A stretch of DNA of 64,000 nt from Bretschneidera sinensis (lineage: Eukaryota > Streptophyta > Magnoliopsida > Brassicales > Akaniaceae). A program made the position numbers and the translations under genes. Below are positions 56,480 through 64,000 of the stretch, piece by piece (positions within the stretch are counted from its first letter, which is position 1; every line of letters begins with the position of its first letter). The stretch lies in assembly GCA_023935145.1 (NCBI GenBank), contig CM043705.1, positions 23,657,290 through 23,721,289 of the forward strand, read 5' to 3'. The notes beneath the pieces were generated by a model. The model saw only the letters and a list, made by a program, of their open reading frames with translations, searched no databases and had not been told where the DNA came from.

Positions 56480-58190
56480 AGAAGGCAAGTTTTTATCTCC
56501 GCCTTAAAACATAAACGGAGGCAAACTAAAGGGCAAAATGAACATTTATTTTGTAATAGTAGTAATAATATTTTATAAAATGAGCCACAACGACGTCGTG
56601 GCATGCTAGATTTCTTGGCACAATCCTATGTTATCGGGATATTCAGATCTGCTTTGTTATTATTTTTTTAATATTTTTTGTGAGAATATTATGATTTGGT
56701 ACTTCGTATCTTTTAACAACCCCAACGTAATTCAGTAAATATTTCTCTTTTAATACAGAAATCTTTTACCTTTTCTAACTTTTATTATAGTAACCAATGT
56801 AATTTTTTTTTTCTTCATAAAATTATAACGGTAAGTTACATTGTATTATTTTTAAATTTATTAAAATAATATTAATATGTTAAATTTTTTTAAAATTTAT
56901 AATTTACCTTAAAAATTAATTTTTACCATCAAACAATTTAAAATGATTTTCTTTGAAGAATCAAAATTTTAACTATATATTACTTTATGTGATGATCAAA
57001 ATAGTGTAATTTGTCTAAAAGATTTCATTGAAAATAATTTAATAAAAATTTAAAATTTTAAAATTAGTATTCTCTTAATTTTAATATTTTTTATTTGATA
57101 ATATAATATTCAATTTCATTGTAAATTTGATTTTATATTTATTGTTAAATAAAAAAATCGCAATCCCAAAAATTACAGGCGACAAAAAAAAAATAAAAAA
57201 AAAAAAAAAAAAAATAAAAAAGCATTTGTGAAAGTTTTGAGAAACAGGTTTTTCTTTGTCTAAAATGGAATAAAATGTTTGATCCGTTGCCTTTTCTACG
57301 CCTTGTTGGCTTGTTCAGTGGACATTAGTGTTTGTACATTTGTTTTGATCAGTGATCCGGTTGAGCTTGCACGCAAATCAATGTGCACTAGTCAATAAAA
57401 TTTGCGTACCCCAACTTGTATTTCATTAAATATTCTCCTCCACGTCCAAGAAATTAAATCAAGAAAATACACTAGTGAGAAAGGTTGGGCTAGTGCAAAG
57501 TGTGTGCTTTGACTGATAAAAGAGTGGAGTTTTGACTCAATTAATACTTACTCACGGTGTAACATAAATTAAGATTTTCTAGTCAAGGATAAGAGAATTA
57601 AGGCTCAAACCTCTCACCTTCAAATTTGTTTAAAAAAACATAACAAGAGTTAATAAAGTGTAATTAGTCATAATTTACGCTCTGTTTAATTTAAATAAAT
57701 TTCATAATTTTTTAAAAATTCATTTGAATTCTTGAAATATATTTACAAATAAATTGATAATATGTTTGGTTTGTTAATAAAATGTGAAATCTATTTATAA
57801 ATAAATTGATTACATGTTTAGTTTGTTAATAAAAGTGTGGAATTCATTTTCAAATGAATTATAGTAGAATTGAAATAGTTATAAACAAATTTTATAAAAA
57901 TTAATAAGCAAATGAACTCTAGATATGAGTTTTTATAAAATTACCTTTTTTTTCTCTACTCTTCTCTCTCTTCTTCCTCATCTCTCTTCTATTTCTCTTC
58001 ATCTTTTATCTATGTTTTCATGCTTGCTTGATCTATATTTAGTTAGAAACACCAAACTTTTGGTTTCTTTATGTTTTAGAATAAAAATAAAATGAAAGAA
58101 TATGTTATAAAAATAAAATTAATATGTTACTATATTCAAATTGATGTACACTAAAGTAAAGTTAACAATTTTTTTTAAAAACAATATTAA
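56480..58190. other. AT-rich intergenic region between AAPT and SSL genes
   Basis: No gene recognised. It includes a long A-rich run (57,183-57,220) and MITE-like DNA from about 57,670 with repeated ATTCATTTGAATTC and AATTCATTTTCAAATGAATT motifs. Confidence 0.5.
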
Positions 58191-58196
58191 ATTAAA

Positions 58197-58620
58197 ATTT
58201 AATTTTCAAATTTTATCCAGTAAAAAAAATAAATTTTCATTTTTTAAATTATAAATTCATTTTGTGAATTGAAAAGGTAAATAGTATTAATTTTGTTGAA
58301 TAATATCAATAAAATTAAAATTTATATGTTAAATGAATTAAAACGTGATGTAATTGAAAGTATTAAGTAAAATTAAAAAAATGAGTTGAATTCTTAGTTG
58401 ATCTCAAATACAAAGTTCATTTTAATTATATAGATACCAAACATAAAAATTCATTTGAGTTCATTTACGAATGGATTCTAGTTTCACTTCATTTAAAAAT
58501 GAAATGTGAACTCATCTACGAATGAATTCTACTTTCGATTCATTTGAAAATAAACTGAATTTTACATTTGATTTCATACCAAACGGAGTGCTAGTCTTTC
58601 TCTCGCTAGTTAGTATATCG

Positions 58621-58680
<60 letters not shown>

Positions 58681-59150
58681 CAAATTCTATTTTTATATTT
58701 GAGTTCATTTGAAAAAATGAATTCACATTTAATTTTCTAATTTTATCCCGCAAAAAAAATCAAATTCCATTTTTAGATTATAAATTTATTTTGTAAATTG
58801 AAAAAGTAAATAATATTAATTTTGTTGAATAATATCAGGAAAATTAAAATTTATATATTAAATAAATTAAAACATGATGTAATTAAAAATATTAAGTAAA
58901 ATTTAAAAAATAAATTGAATTCTTAATTGGTCTCAAACACAAAATTTATTTTAATTATACAGGCATCAAGCGTGAAAATTCATTTAAGTTCATTTACAAA
59001 TAATTTTTAATTTAAATTCAATTGAAAATGAAATGTAAATTTATTTATAAATGAATTTTATTTTCAATTTATTTGAAAATAAACTAAATTTTATACTTGA
59101 TTTCCGGTAGTCTTTCTCTTGCTTAGCTGAGTACATCGACATATATATAT
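58197..59150. repeat. Direct duplication of a MITE-like segment (about 425 bp each)
   Basis: Copy 1 (about 58,197-58,625) and copy 2 (about 58,729-59,150) align along their length. Shared blocks include TTAATTTTGTTGAATAATAT, the TTCATTTACxAAT block and the AATAAACTxAATTTTA block. Both end in GTAGTCTTTCTC-like sequence, a TACATCGACATATATA-like stretch and an AT run. Copy 1 contains CATACCAAACGGAGTG, resembling the outward end of a Harbinger/hAT-type MITE. Confidence 0.7.
58625..58678. repeat. (AT)n microsatellite
   Basis: About 27 AT units at the end of copy 1 of the duplicated segment. Confidence 0.92.
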
Positions 59151-59168
59151 AAAATAAAAGTAAAAATT

Positions 59169-60129
59169 CTAGACTTGGATAACACCAACATAGGGCTTGA
59201 TCGCAGAACCTATGTACAATTTCCCATCATGTTCTTCGACTTCACTAACAGAATCAAGTGTGCTTCCATAATTTCCATCCAACACCTTCATAACCTTTCC
59301 CTCTTCGTCATATTTAATTGCCACAGGATCTTGTGTTAACCAAGGGATCGCAGTTTCAACAGCTGAATTATAATTCGTATTAGCGAATCTTTGCAACATT
59401 TCTCTCAGAGAATTTAGTGCTACCCAAAATTCTCCTTTGTCGTTCCTCTTAATGTTATCTGGGTATCTTTCAAGTTCTGCAAAAACATCTGGAGTAGAGG
59501 ACACTTTACCGCAACTGATCGAAAACCTCCAAATTTTGGTTAACTCAACGAGTAGAACGAATGAATTGTTGTTGCTTAAAGCCACCCCATTTGGAAATGC
59601 TAAGCCTTTCAGCAACACAGTCACATTCTTGCTACGTGGATCATATTTCAGAAACCTTCCAGTTTTATCACCGGTCATGATTACCTTCTTAAATTCCCTG
59701 CATGATAACAGCAGTACGTAGTTATATGCTTATTATCTATCTTCAATGAGGAAAAGGAAAATTAAAATGGAATACTGTGTCAGTTCTGCCACCAAGGATA
59801 GGGGCCCAGGGCATATATGTGGTCCAATTCTAATGTCAGACTTTACATAGTTTCCTTATTATAATTAAGGAGCGATGCTAGACCAACATTCAAACTGGAT
59901 AATTATTAGTAACACCGTGTTAGTTGATTAGTAATTGAATGATATTTTTTGAAACTAAATTAATAAATTATTGTTTTAATTTTAAAAAAGTTATTATTTA
60001 AGATTATAACAAATAAAAAAAAATTTTCTTTAACTATTGATTCGGGTGACCAAACTAAATAACACAAATGAATGTCACTAAATCTTTGCTTTTATATATA
60101 TTAAACCAACTGCAAAATAAATGTTCATT

Positions 60130-60193
<64 letters not shown>

Positions 60194-63100
60194 AATGAAC
60201 ATTTATTTTGCAGTTGGTTTAATGACCAAGATGGGAGGGTTGACGATCTTTCGCTGTTATTGAGTTATGGTGTGAGAATATAATAATTGCCCACATTTGC
60301 TTATTGAATATTCAACTCAACACCTTTTGGACTAATGAGAAACCACAATGGCCCATTTGGTTCACAGGTGGCAATCCAATGACTCGGCTCGGGTTCTTGA
60401 TGGATCATTTTAAGTCTTTGTTTGGGTTTGATTTTTTTGGGTTTTGAGTTATTCGGTTGATGTTCAATTTTGAGTGATTCTGACTATTAAATTAATGTTC
60501 GGGTCACATGTCACCCATTAGGTTGTCTCAATTTTCTTTCTTCCCATTCTGATTTATGTTAATTCTGTTTTTACTCCTATTTAAGTTTGGTACTAAGTTA
60601 ACTAATTATTACTATGTAGTGTGTTTCTTAAAGTGGTATAAATTTATAAATATGTAAATTTTTTGGTATTATTATATTATGTCCTTTATTAAATTTTAAG
60701 CTATTCCCTAAATAAAAAAAACCCCAATAGTTTACTTGATTTTCATTTTATATTCTAAGAAAAAATTTTTCATACAATTTGGACTTTTTACTTTACTCTG
60801 GTAACTATTAGAGAGATGGACGTTAATATCTACATGTGTGAACCATTTTTTTTGGATTAATTCTATTACAAACTCTATAGTTTACCCCGGTTTTAATTTT
60901 ATACCCTAAATATTTTTTTTGAACAAATTGAATCTTGCCTTTTACTTCGTTGACAAAAGTTAGATGTAATTTTTTTTTTTTCAAAAACTAATCTCTGTTA
61001 CCCACTTTGCTAACAAAACAAAACACAAAATCAACTTTTTATAAAAAAAATTGGGTATAAAATAAAAACCGAATAAACCACAGTTTTTTAATAGAATTAA
61101 GCCTAAATTTTAATATGAGGAACATGAAAATGTATTTAATGCATATAATCATTAAATATTCACATATAATATTAATATAAAAAAAATAATTCATGAGCGA
61201 AAAGCTTAAAGTCATAAATCATAAAAAGATAGAAAGAGCTTACATTCAGTTTGGGAAAAATTCTAGGCTTCACCGAGTGCAATTTGCACTCTTGAAAACT
61301 TAATAATAAATTTTTAAGAATTTTATTAGTAATGATAACTGTGTATGTTAGATATTACTAATAAAATTTTTAAAAATTATCAATCGAATTATTAACCAAT
61401 CATCGTTAGAAAAAAATTCCTCTCCATTGAGAAGTACAAACTCTTATACCATCTTGTCAAAAAGCTTCATGCATAGCCATTTACTAACGGTAGGAAGTGA
61501 ATCAGAAACATTTTTTTTTCTCTAATTTTCCTATTCACTTCTCTAAATGTCATTTGGTTTATGGACAAAATAATAATGAAATATGATTGACATGAGATTA
61601 TAGAGATAATTCTTTAATTTTATGTTTGGTTTTATGAAATTGTTAGATTGAAATTAAAATATGATAAAAATTCAAAATATCATACTCATCATCCTTAACA
61701 AATCTCCAATTTCTTCGCAAATCTTAAAATCTTATTATTTTTTATATTATTTTTATTTTTATTATAATAATCAAGGGTATAAATTGACTAAATTTTAATC
61801 ACATTAATCTCAGTATCTCTACCGACATTTTCGTGGGCAAAAAAATATTTGGTTAGATCGGATCTAAACCATTAATTTTATATCCATTTAAATTTTTATT
61901 GATAATTTTAAAGAATTTCATTAGTAACGTTAGTATAAACGTGAGACTCAAAAAAAAAATGTTATTAATAAAATTCTTTAATATTATCAATAAAATTTCA
62001 AATGAAACTAAAATATTAGTTTTAAAAACGATTTAACCAAGTATATAAAATATACGAGATTAGGAATAAGACATCCAGGAGATATAAAATTAATGCAATC
62101 CTACCTAATCACCTGTGTGTCATCAATCAAAATGCAGTTAATACAATTTCTTTCCTTTTGGTGTACAGAGTCATTAATCATACCTACCTAATAAAGATTT
62201 GGATTTGAAAGGTAATTGAATGACAAACACCATCAAGAAGAAAACGAAATGGTACGTACCTTCGTTGAAAGACAGTGCTAGTATCTGTAAAATAAACAAC
62301 TCCTGTTTTGTCATCGATGTCTAAAGCATTTGTGAACTTAAACGGGATTCCTTCAGCTGAAACAGCAAGTTGTTTGGCTGTTCCACCATTTGGTCCAACA
62401 ACTAGGAGACCGAAGTAGGCATCTGCAATGTAGAGATCACAAGTAATAGGTCTGAATTTGAGGCCTAGTGGCCTTCCACATAACTCTTCCTGCCTGGGGT
62501 CTGTTGATCCATCACATATCCTCCTCTCCCTAAAATTCAAATAGTAAACAATTTAATATGTGAGTCCAATTAACATTGTTTTTGGGACGGAGGAGATTGG
62601 AGGGCAGAGAAGGAGAAGATAAGGGATTTGATGTTATAACCCTGTTTGGGAGTTTTTTTTAAAGAAAAAGAGTGTTGAAATATAAAGAAATAATTGAGAT
62701 TTTTTCTATCAAGTATTAGTTTTGGGATCATTATTTATTAAATTATTTTTAATATATATCAGAAATTCATGTCTTTGTTTCAAGTTATAAAAATGTTCCA
62801 TTTAATTTAATATTTCATTACATATCAAATTTTCATAATTTCTGGATTCACGTGCAAAATTTTATTTTTTCGATTAACTTGCAAGTGAGAAGTGTGTTGA
62901 ATCATAAGAAAATATATAATTAGGTAATTTTTTTTTAAGGATTATTGAGGTTACCCAATTACTTTTAATAGAGAGAAAAGCAATTGGAGGTGATTTACCC
63001 TCCAACTCCCAATTCTCTCAAAACCTTAATTTTTCATACCCTCCAAATTTGGGTATAAGAGGAGAGGAGAGGAGATTAAAATTTATTTTGAATCTTTATC

Positions 63101-63649
63101 TTCTCCTACCCAATCTAACTAGGGAAAAGTAGCCATCATCTCTTCACATCCCATTCAATCTTTTTAAATAACTCATCTCTTTCATTTTTTATTTAAACTA
63201 CCAAACATACTATAAATAAATATATATATATATATATATATAATATTTTTCAAAATGCATTTAATATATAATTGAGCGGAGTTGAGCTGCCGTGAGCCGA
63301 GCTCAGAAAAGCTCCGTAATATTCATGAAATTAAAAAAAAAAGAAGGTAAAATAGCTTATGTATTCAGTTGGTGAACTAATCGAGATCTTGCCTTTTTAT
63401 TGAGGGGATGGCAAACTCTTTCCAACCAAGATTTGCTCCTTCCCACTTGAGGACTCTACCATCTGAAACACCAACGTATGGCCCTTTGCCATTGCAGTCA
63501 AAGGCAATGCTTTCGGGGCCAGTCACCTTAGGGAGCTCAAGTTGATGGTAGTTCTTGATGTCATCGTAAAGTGTTTTCTTCGATGATTTCACATAAGGAC
63601 AGGTGAAAGAGAGAAGGAACAGAAAGTTAAGTGAATGAATTGTTTTCAT
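59169..63649 (-). CDS. SSL: Strictosidine synthase-like protein (six-bladed beta-propeller)
   Basis: Three exons, 63649-63393, 62529-62260 and 59697-59169, give 351 residues, near the usual length (about 370). The start is the Met of MKTIHSLNFLFLLSFTCP, a signal peptide; an upstream in-frame Met at 63685 would put polar residues before it. Family motifs are ESIAFDCNGKGPYVGVSDGR, CGRPLGLKFRPITCDLYIAD, FTNALDIDDKTGVVYFTDTS and FLKYDP...GLAFPNGVALS, then DNIKRNDKGEFWVALNS. Phases agree (AG/G at both junctions). Intron 1 uses a GC donor (AAAAG/GCAAGA). The family includes strictosidine synthase, but most plant members do not make alkaloids and their reactions are unknown. The part after GVALSNNNSFVLLVE is more diverged than usual. 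Likely secreted or vacuolar. Confidence 0.92.
60100..60223. repeat. 124-bp perfect palindrome with (TA)n centre, in SSL intron 2
   Basis: TTAAACCAACTGCAAAATAA then ATGTTCATTTGA (60101-60132) is repeated as an exact reverse complement at 60191-60222. The two arms are joined by an uninterrupted TA tract, and the outermost A/T pair also matches. The arms total about 62 bp each. It could extrude as a cruciform or fold as a hairpin in the pre-mRNA. Confidence 0.92.
60854..61103. mobile_element. MITE with about 50-bp terminal inverted repeats
   Basis: The left end GGATTAATTCTATTACAAAC...TTTATACCC and the right end GGGTATAAAATAAAAACCG...TAGAATTAAGCC are imperfect inverted complements over about 50 bp. 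The length is 250 bp with no ORF. The superfamily is undetermined because no clear target duplication is seen. It lies in SSL intron 2. Confidence 0.65.
61303..61380. repeat. Hairpin-forming MITE-like inverted repeat 1
   Basis: GAATTTTATTAGTAAT and flanks (61303-61333) pair with ATTACTAATAAAATTTTTAA (61354-61380) round a loop of about 20 nt. A related hairpin lies at 61893. Confidence 0.6.
61893..61997. repeat. Hairpin-forming MITE-like inverted repeat 2
   Basis: TTTATTGATAATTTTAAAG then AATTTCATTAGTAAC pairs with GTTATTAATAAAATTCTTTA and its continuation ATATTATCAATAAA. The arms resemble those at 61303, so both belong to one small family. Confidence 0.6.
63221..63242. repeat. (TA)n microsatellite in SSL intron 1
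   Basis: Eleven TA units in the AT-rich first intron. The rest of the intron (62530-63392) shows no other feature. Confidence 0.85.
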
Positions 63650-64000
63650 GGTGGGCAGATGGTATTTGCTTCTGGCTGCACACAAGAATTAAATTAATAG
63701 GTTCTAAGAAGAAGGAAAATTCTTTCAAAAAGAAAAAAAAAAATTGTATATCACCAACTAACTGTACGTAGCGTAATTAAAGCAACATTAAGATGTCGAT
63801 GCTTGAGGTAATGAACCCGGCCAGCAAACAGACACGGCCAGGAAACAGACACAACGCAATGATTCAAGTTCATCTATTATTGGAGTGTGAAGTACCTACT
63901 GGATGGATTTTGTTGACTTTCTTTTCCTAATCTAGAATACCCTAAATAAATTTTTAAAAAATTCAAATAATATTGCTATTCTAATATTATTATTTTCTTC
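63650..64000 (-). promoter_or_regulatory. Upstream region of the SSL gene
   Basis: This is the 5' flank of the minus-strand SSL gene. A minus-strand TATACAAT near 63,740-63,750 could be a TATA box but is not decisive. No other gene is seen before the window ends. Confidence 0.3.

Overview
The window is nuclear DNA from a flowering plant, most likely a eudicot. It has intron-containing plant genes, plant-type LTR retrotransposons, AT-rich intergenic DNA and a large insert of mitochondrial-type DNA. I cannot name the species from the sequence alone.

Left part (1 to about 37,365). A block of mitochondrial-like DNA, about 13.4 kb once later insertions are removed, lies in four pieces (1-269, 8657-12938, 14839-15937, 29573-37365). 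Its only certain gene is a complete but frameshifted cox1 on the minus strand (35661-37242). It also carries a plastid ycf15 region (about 32,212-32,740) and decayed fragments of Ty3, Ty1/copia and pararetrovirus-like elements. Such mixtures are usual in plant mitochondrial genomes, so I read the block as a NUMT. Three independent insertions of one Athila-type Ty3 family with 1.9-kb LTRs split it. They are a deleted element (270-8656, TSD GGGAC), a solo LTR in reverse orientation (12939-14838, TSD CCTGT) and a rearranged element (15938-29572, TSD TATCT). The last is itself split by a second Ty3 element with 820-bp LTRs and a tRNA-iMet primer site (19839-24610, TSD TCCTA). None of the elements looks autonomous.

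Middle part (37,366-45,192). A (TA)n tract marks the right edge of the NUMT. AT-rich DNA follows, with a Stowaway-like MITE and a 3.6-kb array of duplicated, decayed segments (about 40,600-44,450) that encode short hydrophobic ORFs I do not recognise.

Right part (45,193-64,000). Two nuclear genes lie on the minus strand. The first is an aminoalcoholphosphotransferase (AAPT, Kennedy pathway of phosphatidylethanolamine and phosphatidylcholine synthesis), with 18 coding exons at 45193-53281 including a 10-nt micro-exon, and a probable 5' non-coding exon near 56.4 kb. Two of its splice junctions are non-canonical as read. The second is a three-exon strictosidine-synthase-like gene (59169-63649) encoding a secreted beta-propeller protein. 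The introns and intergenic DNA hold MITEs, a Harbinger transposase remnant, minisatellites, AT microsatellites and a 124-bp perfect palindrome.

The two genes show no functional link. Most of the unusual signal is in the retroelements: an LTR promoter module shared between lineages with different primer tRNAs, an LTR segment complementary to the primer-binding site, an inverted U5-PBS joint, and repeated microhomology deletions.
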